From Ruegeria sp. (lineage in GTDB: Bacteria > Pseudomonadota > Alphaproteobacteria > Rhodobacterales > Rhodobacteraceae), in assembly GCF_028066395.1 (NCBI RefSeq), contig NZ_JALCBM010000013.1, positions 1 through 48,713 of the forward strand: 48,713 nt of DNA, written 5' to 3'. The notes under the pieces are model-generated. The model saw only the letters and a program-made list of their open reading frames with translations. It ran no database searches and was not told where the DNA came from. Made by a program: the position numbers and the translations under genes. This document shows positions 10,773-20,149 of the stretch, in pieces; the stretch's first letter is position 1; each line of letters begins with the position of its first letter.

Positions 10773-12764
10773 TTACAGCAGGTCCGGCGGGGTCGCGGCC
10801 TTGGACAGCTCATTTGTTACAGCCTCAAGCGATTGAACCTGCGTCTGTTTTTCGCCAAGGCGGCGAACGCTGACGGTCCGCTCTTCCACTTCGCGGTGAC
10901 CGACGGCCAAAATGACCGGCACTTTGCCCAGCGAATGTTCGCGGACCTTGTAGTTGATTTTCTCGTTGCGGATATCCGCCTCGGCCCGAACACCTGCGGC
11001 TTTGAGGGTTTCAACCACTTCCATCACGTAGTCATCTGCCTCCGAGGTGATCGAGGCGACAACGACCTGACGCGGGGCCAGCCAGAAGGGCAGCTTGCCT
11101 TCCCAGTTTTCGATCAGAATACCGATGAAACGCTCGAACGAGCCCAGGCAGGCCCGGTGCAGCATATAAGGGCGATGTTTGTCGCCATCGGCCGCAACAT
11201 AGCTGGCGCCCAACCGTTCCGGCAGGTTGGGGTCGACCTGGAAGGTACCGCATTGCCAGACCCGCCCAATCGCGTCGGTCAGGTAGAAATCCAGTTTGGG
11301 GCCGTAAAACGCACCGTCGCCCGGCTCTAACGTATAGTCGCGCCCAACGGCCTTGATTGCGTTTTCCAGCGCGCCTTCGACGTAATCCCAGCTTTCGTCC
11401 GTGCCCACGCGTTTTTCCGGGCGTGTGGCAAAGCGGATTTCGAAATCTTCAAAGCCCAGTTCGCGATAGACATCGGCGAGAAAGTCGATGAAACGCGCGC
11501 ATTCTTCCTGAATCTGATCTTCGGTACAGAAGATATGGGCGTCGTCTTGGGTGAACCCGCGCACACGCATGATGCCATGCAACGCGCCCGAAGGTTCGAA
11601 GCGTGAGCACGACCCAAACTCGGCCAGCCGCAGCGGCAGATCACGATAGCTCTTGAGCCCTTGATTGAAGACCTGCACATGGCAGGGGCAATTCATTGGC
11701 TTGAGGGCGTTGATCCGTGTCTGGTCCCTGTTTTTCGAGCTCGCGTCGTCGTTTTCACCATCGCGGCTTTCGTCGACCTCGACCAGGAACATGTGGTGCT
11801 GGTACTTCTCCCAATGTCCCGAGGCCTCCCAGAGCTTACGGTCAACGACCTGAGGGGTGTTGATCTCGCGGTAACCGCCCACGCGCTGTTTGCGGCGCAT
11901 GTAATCCTGCAGCGTGGTGTACACGGTCCAGCCGTTCGGATGCCAGAAAACCTGCCCCGGGGCCTCTTCCTGCATGTGGAACAGGTCCATTTCGCGGCCC
12001 AGCTTGCGGTGGTCGCGTTTGGCGGCCTCTTCCAGCATATGCAGGTGGGCTTTCAGCTTTTCCTTGCCGGTGAAGGCCACGCCATAGATGCGTTGCAGCA
12101 TCTGGCGGGAACTGTCGCCGCGCCAATAGGCACCGGCGATGGACATCAGTTTGAACGCATCGCCCGGAACCTGACCGGTATGCTGCAGATGGGGTCCTCG
12201 GCACAGGTCCTGCCAGTCGCCATGCCAATACATGCGCAGGGACTCATCCCCGGGGATGGCGTCGATCAGTTCGACCTTATAGGGCTCGTTATTTTCGGTG
12301 TAGAAATCGATCGCGCGCTGGCGGTCCCAGACCTCGGTGGTGACCGCATCGCGTTTATTGATGATTTCCTTCATCTTTTTCTCGATCTGGCCGAGGTCTT
12401 CGGGCGTGAACGGTTCAGCCCGGTCAAAGTCGTAATACCAGCCGTTTTCGATGACGGGGCCGATGGTGACCTTGGTGTCGGGCCAGATTTCCTGCACCGC
12501 GCGCGCCATGATATGCGCCAGATCGTGGCGGATCAGTTCGTTGGCCTGAACCTCGTCCTTCATCGTATGGATGGCGATTTGTGCGTCGGATTCGATGGGC
12601 CATTGCAGGTCCCAATGCTGGCCGTTCACCGTGGCCGAGATGGCCTTTTTCGCCAGCGAGGTTGAGATGTCGGCAGCGACCTGCGCGGGCGTGACGCCTG
12701 CGTCATAGGATCGTGCATTGCCATCGGGGAAGGTAAGAGAGACGGATTGAGAATCCAGGGCCAT
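10773..12764 (-). CDS. thrS: Threonine--tRNA ligase
   Basis: TGS domain start, [56 protein letters not shown]; start trimmed to [15 protein letters not shown]. Confidence 0.97.
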   Translation of the reverse strand: MALDSQSVSLTFPDGNARSYDAGVTPAQVAADISTSLAKKAISATVNGQHWDLQWPIESDAQIAIHTMKDEVQANELIRHDLAHIMARAVQEIWPDTKVTIGPVIENGWYYDFDRAEPFTPEDLGQIEKKMKEIINKRDAVTTEVWDRQRAIDFYTENNEPYKVELIDAIPGDESLRMYWHGDWQDLCRGPHLQHTGQVPGDAFKLMSIAGAYWRGDSSRQMLQRIYGVAFTGKEKLKAHLHMLEEAAKRDHRKLGREMDLFHMQEEAPGQVFWHPNGWTVYTTLQDYMRRKQRVGGYREINTPQVVDRKLWEASGHWEKYQHHMFLVEVDESRDGENDDASSKNRDQTRINALKPMNCPCHVQVFNQGLKSYRDLPLRLAEFGSCSRFEPSGALHGIMRVRGFTQDDAHIFCTEDQIQEECARFIDFLADVYRELGFEDFEIRFATRPEKRVGTDESWDYVEGALENAIKAVGRDYTLEPGDGAFYGPKLDFYLTDAIGRVWQCGTFQVDPNLPERLGASYVAADGDKHRPYMLHRACLGSFERFIGILIENWEGKLPFWLAPRQVVVASITSEADDYVMEVVETLKAAGVRAEADIRNEKINYKVREHSLGKVPVILAVGHREVEERTVSVRRLGEKQTQVQSLEAVTNELSKAATPPDLL

Positions 12765-12865
12765 ATCGGCTCTCCTCGTCGGTTTGGCGCCCACTGAACG
12801 CCCGGTTGCGGGTTATATGTGTTCGGCTCATGTGGCAGGCGTGCGCGCGTGTGTCAAGGGGCGGA

Positions 12866-12915
12866 GCGAGGGGCCAGCCCCTCGCGCTCCCCGGGATATT
12901 TTTGGCCAGATGAAG
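12866..12915. repeat. Partial copy of the purA-flanking repeat family (GC hairpin plus CTCCCCGGGATATTTTTGGCCAGATGAA)
   Basis: GCGAGGGG-CCAG-CCCCTCGC hairpin followed by CCCCGGGATATTTTTGGCCAGATGAAG, shared with the 39350 and 41200 elements. Confidence 0.75.
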
Positions 12916-12980
12916 GGGGAATCCGGGAATTGCACTTGGGGGCGGGGCGTGCATGATGCTGAAAAAGAAGTGAGGATTTT

Positions 12981-13730
12981 ATGGCAGCAACGGATTTTTT
13001 GGAGACGGCGCAGAGGCGGCGGTTGGCATATCACAAAAGCGACGGTGCGGGACCGACGATTGTGTTTCTGGGCGGGCTCAAGTCGGATATGGAGGGCACC
13101 AAGGCGGTGCATCTGGAAGCCTGGGCGCAGGCGCGCAGGCAGGGGTTTTTGCGGTTCGACTACTCGGGCCATGGTGAGAGTTCAGGGGCCTTTACCGATG
13201 GCTGCATCGGGGATTGGCACGAGGATACTTTGGCAGCTGTGTCCGCGTTGACCGAGGGGCCGTTGATCGTTGTGGGCTCGTCCATGGGTGGATGGCAGTC
13301 GCTGTTACTGGCGCGGGAGATGCCGGGGCGGATTGCCGGTATGGTCACGATTGCCGCGGCCCCGGATTTTACCGAGGACGGGTATTGGGCCTCATTCAGT
13401 GAGGAACAGAAGGCTGCGTTGGAGGGCGTGGGGCATGTGGAGCTGCCTTCGGATTACATGGAGCCTTATGTCATCACCAAGCGGATGATCGAAGATGGGC
13501 GACAGCGTCTGGTGCTGCGTGTGCCGTTGGATTTGCCTTTTCCGGTGCGGTTCCTGCAGGGCACGGCAGATACGGCGGTGAGCGTTGAGACCGCGGTGCG
13601 GTTGCTGGAACATGCCTCGGGCCCCGATATGCGTCTGTTGCTGGTCAAGGATGCCGATCATCGTTTCTCGGACGGGCCGTGTCTGGGGATGATTGAACAG
13701 GCGGTTCTGGACGTTATGGGACAGGGCTGA
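12981..13730 (+). CDS. Alpha/beta hydrolase
   Basis: TIVFLGGLKSDMEGTKA...RFDYSGHGESSG...LIVVGSSMGGWQSLLLAREMP (nucleophile elbow GSSMGG), DADHRFSD. Confidence 0.88.
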   Translation: MAATDFLETAQRRRLAYHKSDGAGPTIVFLGGLKSDMEGTKAVHLEAWAQARRQGFLRFDYSGHGESSGAFTDGCIGDWHEDTLAAVSALTEGPLIVVGSSMGGWQSLLLAREMPGRIAGMVTIAAAPDFTEDGYWASFSEEQKAALEGVGHVELPSDYMEPYVITKRMIEDGRQRLVLRVPLDLPFPVRFLQGTADTAVSVETAVRLLEHASGPDMRLLLVKDADHRFSDGPCLGMIEQAVLDVMGQG

Positions 13731-14722
13731 TGCGGCGTTTCGGATGGGTTTTGGGCCGGGTTCTGCTGGGTCTCGTCGCGATTGGGGCGCTGGTTTACTG
13801 GTTCGGGCCGCGCGAGCAGGTGGATCTGAACCCGCGTTTCGATCCGCGCAAGTTTGGCGAAGGGGTGCAGGTTTATTTTGAAAGCACTGAAGCTGCTTTT
13901 GACGACATTGTGCCCGGCGTTGAAAAGCGGGTGGTCTGGCGGGATGGGTTCGAGGAACAGCGTACGCCTTATTCGGTGCTGTACGTCCACGGGTTCTCTG
14001 CCTCTTCCGAGGAAATTCGCCCGGTGCCCGATCTGATCGCCGAGGCGTTGGGGGCAAATCTGGTCTATACCCGCCTGCAGGGGCACGGGCGCGATGGCGC
14101 GGCCATGGGGCAGGCGACCGCGACCGGTTGGATGCAGGATATGGCCGAAGGCCTGGCCGCCGCGCGTGCTGTCGGGGATCGGGTGATCGTGATATCGACC
14201 TCGACCGGCGGAACCTTGTCTGCGGCGGCGGCGCTGGACCTGGACCTGAGTGCGGATGTGGCCGCGATGATCTTTGTGTCGCCAAATTTCGGGGTCAACA
14301 CAGCGGCGGCGTGGGTGCCGTCTCTGCCCTGGGCACGGGACTGGTTGCCGCTGGTGATGGGGGCCGAGCGTGATGTGTCCAGCCCCGATCCCGAGAAGAA
14401 CACATATTGGACGACGGTGTATCCGTGGGAGGCCGTAGTGCCGATGTCGGTGTTGGTTGACACGGTCTATGCGCTTGATTTTTCAGGCGCGCGTGTACCG
14501 GCGCTGTTCTGGTTCTCGGACGACGATCAGGTGGTGCGTCCGGATCGGACCCATATTGTGGCCGCAGATTGGGGCGGGCCTGCCACGGTCAATCTGGTGA
14601 CCATGGGGCCGGGGGACGATCCCTCATCGCATGTTGTTGCGGGGCGGTTGATGTCGCCGGGACAGACCGATGCGACCGTGGCCGGGGTTCTGGCGTGGCT
14701 GAAAGAGCAGGGGATTGAGTGA
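13730..14722 (+). CDS. Alpha/beta hydrolase with N-terminal membrane anchor
   Basis: VLYVHGFSASSEEIRPVPDLIAEALGANLVYTRLQGHG...VIVISTSTGGTLSAAAAL; start overlaps previous stop. Confidence 0.83.
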   Translation: MRRFGWVLGRVLLGLVAIGALVYWFGPREQVDLNPRFDPRKFGEGVQVYFESTEAAFDDIVPGVEKRVVWRDGFEEQRTPYSVLYVHGFSASSEEIRPVPDLIAEALGANLVYTRLQGHGRDGAAMGQATATGWMQDMAEGLAAARAVGDRVIVISTSTGGTLSAAAALDLDLSADVAAMIFVSPNFGVNTAAAWVPSLPWARDWLPLVMGAERDVSSPDPEKNTYWTTVYPWEAVVPMSVLVDTVYALDFSGARVPALFWFSDDDQVVRPDRTHIVAADWGGPATVNLVTMGPGDDPSSHVVAGRLMSPGQTDATVAGVLAWLKEQGIE

Positions 14723-15147
14723 TGGAACAACGTGCCAGCCTGATCACTGTTGGTGTGGACGATCCCGAGGCAGCGGCAAGTTTCTATGAAGCGCTGGGCT
14801 GGCGACGTGCTGACAGCCCGGACGGGGTCATTGCCTTTGATCTGATCGGTCAGACGCTGGGCCTTTATCCTCTTGCCGCGCTGGCTGATGAGATCGGCGT
14901 TGATGTCAGCACGTTGGGCCGCGGTGCAATGACACTCAGCCACAATTGCCGCACCAAGGAAGAGGTGGCGGACGTTTTGAACAAGGCTCGTGATGCGGGG
15001 GCGGAGGTGTTGAAGCCGGCCTCGGACGTGTTTTGGGGCGGGCATCACGGCTATTTCCGCGCGCCCGACGGCACGATCTGGGAGGTGGCGTTCAATCCGT
15101 TCTCGAATCTCCGCGAAGATGGGGCGTTCCGCTGGAACGGGTATTGA
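14719..15147 (+). CDS. VOC family protein
   Basis: ASLITVGVDDPEAAASFYEALGWRRADSPDGVIAFDLIGQTLGLYPL...GYFRAPDGTIWEVAFNP. Confidence 0.87.
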   Translation: MMEQRASLITVGVDDPEAAASFYEALGWRRADSPDGVIAFDLIGQTLGLYPLAALADEIGVDVSTLGRGAMTLSHNCRTKEEVADVLNKARDAGAEVLKPASDVFWGGHHGYFRAPDGTIWEVAFNPFSNLREDGAFRWNGY

Positions 15148-15150
15148 GGG

Positions 15151-15783
15151 ATGCGCAAACCAGGCAGTATGTGGAGCCTTGAGACGTTGGGCCGGGTGCG
15201 CCTGTCGCGGCATTTCTACATGCGTGATTTTCTCTATTCCGAGATCGGCAATTTCCACGCGCGTCAGAATATCCCGGACAATCCCGATCTGGCGATCGAG
15301 ACAGGGCGGGCGTTTTGTGAAACCCTGCTGGACCCGTTGGAGGAGACCTTTGGACGGGTGGCAGTGCGGTCGGGCTATCGCTCGCCTTCGTTGAACCGGT
15401 TCGGGAATGAGAACAAGCTGAACTGTGCCCGCAATGATCATCCGCTGGAGTGCCATATCTGGGATCGCGGAATCGGGGACGAACGGATTGCCGGGGCCTC
15501 GGTCGTGATCCCTTGGTTTGCGGATCGGTACGCCGAGGGGCGTGATTGGCGCGATCTGGCGTGGTGGATGCATGATCATCTGGACTATTCCGAGATCTGG
15601 TTTTTCCCCAAGCTCTGCGCCTTCAATCTGGTCTGGCGGCCCAAACCGCTGCGGCGGATCGACAGCTATATCGCGCCGCGTGGCTGCCTACTACGCCCCG
15701 GGGCCGAGCCCGAAGAAAACCTGTCCGAACGGCAGGCGAGATATGCGGATTTTCCGGGTTTTCGCGCGATCAGATATCCGTGA
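15151..15783 (+). CDS. Conserved hypothetical protein, possibly a divergent M15-type (D-Ala-D-Ala carboxypeptidase-like) fold
   Basis: VRSGYRSPSLNRFGNENKLNCARNDHPLECHIWDR...DHLDYSEIWFFPK; SGYRSP..N resembles M15A proteins but the metal-site spacing is not canonical. Confidence 0.6.
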   Translation: MRKPGSMWSLETLGRVRLSRHFYMRDFLYSEIGNFHARQNIPDNPDLAIETGRAFCETLLDPLEETFGRVAVRSGYRSPSLNRFGNENKLNCARNDHPLECHIWDRGIGDERIAGASVVIPWFADRYAEGRDWRDLAWWMHDHLDYSEIWFFPKLCAFNLVWRPKPLRRIDSYIAPRGCLLRPGAEPEENLSERQARYADFPGFRAIRYP

Positions 15784-15855
15784 GGGATTGGCGGCTGGCA
15801 TTCCGCCGCGCCCGGTTTTCGACTAACCGGCCATTTTGATGGAAGGAGTTGCCAG

Positions 15856-16245
15856 ATGAAACGACGTTCAGTTCTGGCCGGGGTGTGCGCAGTGATGATC
15901 CCGCACAGCGTTTTGGCGGCGACTGCGCCTGCCGGGCTACGGCGCGCGCAGGGGCAGTTCACGACGGGCAGCACCTCGGGCGGGGTGGCGCTCTATCAGG
16001 ATGGGGAGCGTTGGGCGGTCTTTCTGGAGGATGACTTCGCGCATGAAGGCTCGCCCGATCCGTGGGTGGCCTTTGGGCAGGATGGGTTTCGGCGCGACGG
16101 GATCATTGGCGAACTAGCCGCGTTTGAAGGTCCGCAGGTCTATCCGGTTGGGCCCAAACTGAACGTGACCGAGTTCAACGAGGTCTATATCTGGTGTGTC
16201 GAACACAACACCTCGCTGGGCCGTGCCCGGCTGAGTTGGCTTTAG
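15856..16245 (+). CDS. DM13 domain-containing secreted protein
   Basis: Signal-like N-terminus; GVALYQDGERWAVFLEDDFAHEGSPDPWVAFGQ...GIIGELAAFEGPQVYPVGP...EFNEVYIWCVEHNTSLGRARL, DM13 pattern ending in IWC. Confidence 0.75.
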   Translation: MKRRSVLAGVCAVMIPHSVLAATAPAGLRRAQGQFTTGSTSGGVALYQDGERWAVFLEDDFAHEGSPDPWVAFGQDGFRRDGIIGELAAFEGPQVYPVGPKLNVTEFNEVYIWCVEHNTSLGRARLSWL

Positions 16246-16826
16246 GGATACAGCGCGGCGCGTTCGGACTTGCTGAGGACCGTGGGTGTTACGGTCGGTT
16301 GGCCGGTTTCAGCGTCAAAGAATATGGATGTTTTCCAGCGGCCTGACAGGCGTGAAGCCACGATGCGTTTCAGCAGGCCGATCACCGCATATCGCAGTTT
16401 CTGATGCTTTTGCTTGCCTCCGGGCGTGGGCACAAAGCCGCGGGTGGTGACCGGGCCCAGAGGGGCAGGGTCCGCCAGCCGTTTGACGATGAAGCCGCCA
16501 AACGGCAGCTTGGGCGAGGCCGGGGTTGTCACCAATGGCGCATTGCAGCAATCGGCATACCAGCGCAGCATGCCGCGCGGGCTGAGGCGCATGGCGGCCA
16601 GATGCTCGGCGCCTTGATCGATGACGATATCCTCGGGCGTCATATGCAGAATTTCGACCGGGCCGGGGGCGGGGTCGGGTTGACCGAAATACAGCTGCGC
16701 GGCGCGGCAATCACGGCAGAAACACACGACATGCGTGCCCGAGGACATCCCGCGCTTGGTGATGTGGCCTTGCAGGCTGCCGCAGGTGCAGGAAAAGGGG
16801 ATCTCCTGTGCCCGCTTCCTGCTCAT
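16242..16826 (-). CDS. DUF6151-like / GFA-like zinc-ribbon protein
   Basis: PFSCTCGSLQGHI...VVCFCRDCRAAQLYFG...RWYADCCNAPLVTTP, paired Cys motifs. Confidence 0.7.
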   Translation of the reverse strand: MSRKRAQEIPFSCTCGSLQGHITKRGMSSGTHVVCFCRDCRAAQLYFGQPDPAPGPVEILHMTPEDIVIDQGAEHLAAMRLSPRGMLRWYADCCNAPLVTTPASPKLPFGGFIVKRLADPAPLGPVTTRGFVPTPGGKQKHQKLRYAVIGLLKRIVASRLSGRWKTSIFFDAETGQPTVTPTVLSKSERAALYP

Positions 16827-16831
16827 GCCGG

Positions 16832-18103
16832 TCAGGCCACTTTGTTCTTGTTGGCCGCCTTGCGTTGGGGTTTGCGGCTGTTTTCATTCATGAAATCAAT
16901 GACAAGCGGGCGGATGTTGTCGCGCCAGCTGCGCCCGGCAAAGATGCCGTAATGGCCCGCGCCGGGTTCCACATGGCTGGCCTTCTTGCTGTCGGGCAGG
17001 CCGGTGCACAGATCCAGCGCCGCGATGCACTGACCGGGGGCCGAGATGTCGTCATTCGCGCCTTCGACCGATTTCACCGCCACATTGGTGATCTTGCCGA
17101 TATCCACCTTATGCCCGGCCACGACAAATTCGTTGCGCGCAATCTCGCGGTTTTTGAACACGCGTTCGACAGTGGACAGATAGAACTCGGCCGTCATGTC
17201 CATCACGGCGAGGTATTCGTCGTAGAACCGGTTATGGGCGTCGTGGTCCGAGGCCTCATCCCGCATCACCCGGTGAATCTGATCCGTAAACGCCTTGCTG
17301 TGGCGTTCTGCGTTCATCGACATGAACGAGGCCAGTTGCAGCAGGCCAGGATAGACCATGCGGCCGACGCCCTTGTATTTGAAGCCGACGCGCTGGATCA
17401 TCGTCTCTTCCAACTGGCCCATGGTGACGCGGCGGCCGAAATCGGTGACCTCGGTCGGGGTGGCGTCGGGGTCGACGGGGCCGCCGATCAGGGTCAGGGT
17501 GCTGGGCTGCGCCTTGGGCTCGACCTCGGCCAGATAGGCGGTGGCGGCCAGCGTCAGCGGTGCGGGCTGACAAATGGCGATCACATGGGTGTCGGGGCCA
17601 AGTTCTTTCATGAAATCGACAAGATAGAGTGTATAATCCTCGACATCGAACTTGCCTTCGGACACGGGGATATCGCGCGCATTATGCCAATCGGTGACGT
17701 AAACTTCGCAATTGACCAGCAGGCTTTTGACGGTCGAACGCAGCAGGGTCGCGTAATGGCCCGACATCGGCGCTACCAGCAGCACCTTGCGCGGCTGTTC
17801 TTCGCGCCCGTTGACGCGGAAATGGATCAGGTCGCCGAAGGGGTGTTCCAGAACGGTGGTGATGTCGACCAGATGATCCTTGCCGTCTTCGCAGGTAAAG
17901 GTGCGGATGCCCCAATCGGGCTTGACGATCATGCGCTGAAACGTGCGCTCGGTCACTTCGCCCCACGCCGCCATCCAGTTGAAGGCGGGGTTGGGCATCA
18001 TCGAAAACTGCGGGTAAGAGGCCATCGCGCTGGCCGTCGCACCAAGCCATTGGTTGGTGTTGCGCATGGTTTCCATAAGGTCGTAGGTCATCATGTAGCG
18101 CAT
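16832..18103 (-). CDS. phaZ: Polyhydroxyalkanoate depolymerase (intracellular, PhaZ type)
   Basis: MRYMMTYDLMETMRNTNQWLGATASAMASYPQFS...VLLVAPMSGHYATLLRSTVKSLL...VTDWHNARDIP...VEPGAGHYGIFAGRSWRDNIRPLV. Confidence 0.93.
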   Translation of the reverse strand: MRYMMTYDLMETMRNTNQWLGATASAMASYPQFSMMPNPAFNWMAAWGEVTERTFQRMIVKPDWGIRTFTCEDGKDHLVDITTVLEHPFGDLIHFRVNGREEQPRKVLLVAPMSGHYATLLRSTVKSLLVNCEVYVTDWHNARDIPVSEGKFDVEDYTLYLVDFMKELGPDTHVIAICQPAPLTLAATAYLAEVEPKAQPSTLTLIGGPVDPDATPTEVTDFGRRVTMGQLEETMIQRVGFKYKGVGRMVYPGLLQLASFMSMNAERHSKAFTDQIHRVMRDEASDHDAHNRFYDEYLAVMDMTAEFYLSTVERVFKNREIARNEFVVAGHKVDIGKITNVAVKSVEGANDDISAPGQCIAALDLCTGLPDSKKASHVEPGAGHYGIFAGRSWRDNIRPLVIDFMNENSRKPQRKAANKNKVA

Positions 18104-18180
18104 GAAATGGGGCCTCCCGCGTGTCAGCCTGAAAGTTCGGACCATTCGTCGCTTTGCCCCCCAGCACCCACGACGTTATT

Positions 18181-18191
18181 CTGCATAGCAG
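18181..18191. promoter_or_regulatory. Putative PhaR operator CTGCATAGCAG between phaZ and phaC
   Basis: Exact CTGC-N3-GCAG match in the divergent phaZ/phaC intergenic region. Confidence 0.7.
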
Positions 18192-18215
18192 CGAGGTTAG
18201 GGGGGAATTGTTAAA

Positions 18216-20018
18216 ATGACAACTAGCGACGGTCAGACGCCGGAAGTGACCGAAGAACATATTGAACGCCTTAAAGAAAATATGGAAAAGGTCGAAGAAC
18301 TGTCCAAGCGTCTGGTCGAGGTGATGGCCGGAAAAACGCCACACACCCCCGCGTTGGACGGTCCGAATCAAGAGCTTTATGCAAGAGCAGCAACGGCCTA
18401 TTGGGCCGAGGCATGGCAGAATCCCGCCAAGCTGATGGAACAGCAGGTGGAATACTGGAGCAAATCGGTCCTCAACTTTGCCGAGGCGCAGCGCGCCATG
18501 ACCTCGGGGCAGGTTGAGGAGACGGATGGCGCCAAACCCGACCGGCGGTTTTCCAACCCGATGTGGGAGACGAACCCCTATTTCCGCTTTGTCCGCCAGC
18601 AATATCAGACCAACGCGCAGGCGATCCGGCAGGCCGTCGCCTCGGTCGAGGATCTGGAGGCGAAGGACAAACAGCGCCTGACCTATTTCTCGCAACAGAT
18701 CATCGACATGATGGCGCCCACCAACTTTCTGGCCACCAACCCCGACGCGCTGGAAAAGGCGGTCGAGACGGAAGGGCAGTCGCTGATCAAGGGGTTGGAG
18801 AACCTGGTCTCGGATCTGGAAGCCAATGATGGCGAACTGGTGGTGAAACTGGCCGACGAAAGCGCGTTCGAGGTCGGCGGCAATATCGCCACGACCCCGG
18901 GCGATGTTGTCTATCGCAACCGGATGATGGAGCTGATCCAGTACAAGCCCGCGACCGAGACGGTGCATGAAACACCGATCGTGCTGTTCCCGCCCTGGAT
19001 CAACAAGTTCTACATCCTCGATCTGAAAGCCCAGAACAGCCTGATCAAATGGGTGACCGAGCAGGGCTATACCCTGTTTGTCGTCAGTTGGATCAATGCC
19101 GACAGCTCTCATGCCGATATCGGGATGGAGGATTACATTCAGGACGGGTTCCTGACCGCCATCGAAGAGGTCAAGAGCATCTGCAAGGTCAAGCAGGTCA
19201 ACGCGGTGGGGTATTGCATCGCGGGCACGACGCTGAGCCTGACCCTGTCGCTGCTGAAACAGCGCGGCGACAAGTCGGTCAAATCGGCCACCTTCTTCAC
19301 CACGCTTACGGATTTCGGTGAACAAGGAGAGTTCACGCCCTTCCTGCAGAACGATTTCGTCGACGGGATCGAGGAACAGGTCAACCGCGATGGTATCCTC
19401 AAGGCGTGGATCATCGGGCGCACCATGTCGTTTCTGCGCTCAAAGGACCTGATCTACACCCCCGCGATCAAAAGCTACATGATGGGTGAGACGCCGCCTG
19501 CCTTCGATCTGCTGTATTGGAACGGCGACGGGGCCAACCTGCCGGGCCGTATGGCGATGCAATATCTGCGCGGGCTGTGCCAAAGCAACGATTTCGTCAA
19601 GGACGGGTTCGACCTGATGGGCCACAAGCTGCACATCAAGGATGTGGATGTGCCCCTGATGGCGATCACCTGCGAAACCGACCATATCGCCGCGTGGAAA
19701 TATTGCTATCACGGGGTGCAGCAGATGGGGTCGCGGTCCAAGAGTTTTGTAGTCTCGGAATCCGGTCATATCGCGGGCATCGTCAATCCGCCCAGCAAGA
19801 AGAAATACGGTCATTACACCAATCCCGATCTGAAGGCTGATGCCGATACCTGGCTGAAGCAGGCCGATTTCCACGAAGGGTCCTGGTGGCCGATGTGGGA
19901 GGCGTGGCTGAAGAAACGCTCCGGCAAGCAAGTGCCTGCGCGCGACACCGGTGATTCGGATCATCCGCGCCTGTGTCCGGCCCCGGGGACCTATGTTCAG
20001 GTCAAGGCAAACCGCTGA
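18216..20018 (+). CDS. phaC: Class I poly(3-hydroxyalkanoate) polymerase PhaC
   Basis: WETNPYFRFVRQQY; INKFYILDL; lipase-like box AVGYCIAGTTLSLTL; SESGHIAGIVNPP. Confidence 0.96.
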   Translation: MTTSDGQTPEVTEEHIERLKENMEKVEELSKRLVEVMAGKTPHTPALDGPNQELYARAATAYWAEAWQNPAKLMEQQVEYWSKSVLNFAEAQRAMTSGQVEETDGAKPDRRFSNPMWETNPYFRFVRQQYQTNAQAIRQAVASVEDLEAKDKQRLTYFSQQIIDMMAPTNFLATNPDALEKAVETEGQSLIKGLENLVSDLEANDGELVVKLADESAFEVGGNIATTPGDVVYRNRMMELIQYKPATETVHETPIVLFPPWINKFYILDLKAQNSLIKWVTEQGYTLFVVSWINADSSHADIGMEDYIQDGFLTAIEEVKSICKVKQVNAVGYCIAGTTLSLTLSLLKQRGDKSVKSATFFTTLTDFGEQGEFTPFLQNDFVDGIEEQVNRDGILKAWIIGRTMSFLRSKDLIYTPAIKSYMMGETPPAFDLLYWNGDGANLPGRMAMQYLRGLCQSNDFVKDGFDLMGHKLHIKDVDVPLMAITCETDHIAAWKYCYHGVQQMGSRSKSFVVSESGHIAGIVNPPSKKKYGHYTNPDLKADADTWLKQADFHEGSWWPMWEAWLKKRSGKQVPARDTGDSDHPRLCPAPGTYVQVKANR

Positions 20019-20040
20019 TTTCATTTTGAAACCAGATTTT

Positions 20041-20085
20041 TTCTGCATTGCAGCAAGAAAAAACTTGAAATGCTGCAATGCAGAA
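20041..20085. promoter_or_regulatory. Putative PhaR operator pair upstream of phasin: 15-bp perfect inverted repeat, each arm carrying CTGC-N3-GCAG
   Basis: TTCTGCATTGCAGCA (20041-20055) and TGCTGCAATGCAGAA (20071-20085), exact reverse complements with a 15-nt spacer. Confidence 0.8.
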
Positions 20086-20149
20086 ATCATATTGCCCTCA
20101 AGCTGATGAAACCCGGGGTGGGCCCGGACAGGCTAAAAGGATTAGGACA

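Noticed and set aside
16808-18214. 468-aa + strand ORF
   Set aside because: Antisense to phaZ; the minus-strand product is a clear depolymerase.
17682-19325. 547-aa - strand ORF
   Set aside because: Runs antisense through phaC and out of frame through phaZ; shadow ORF in GC-rich DNA.
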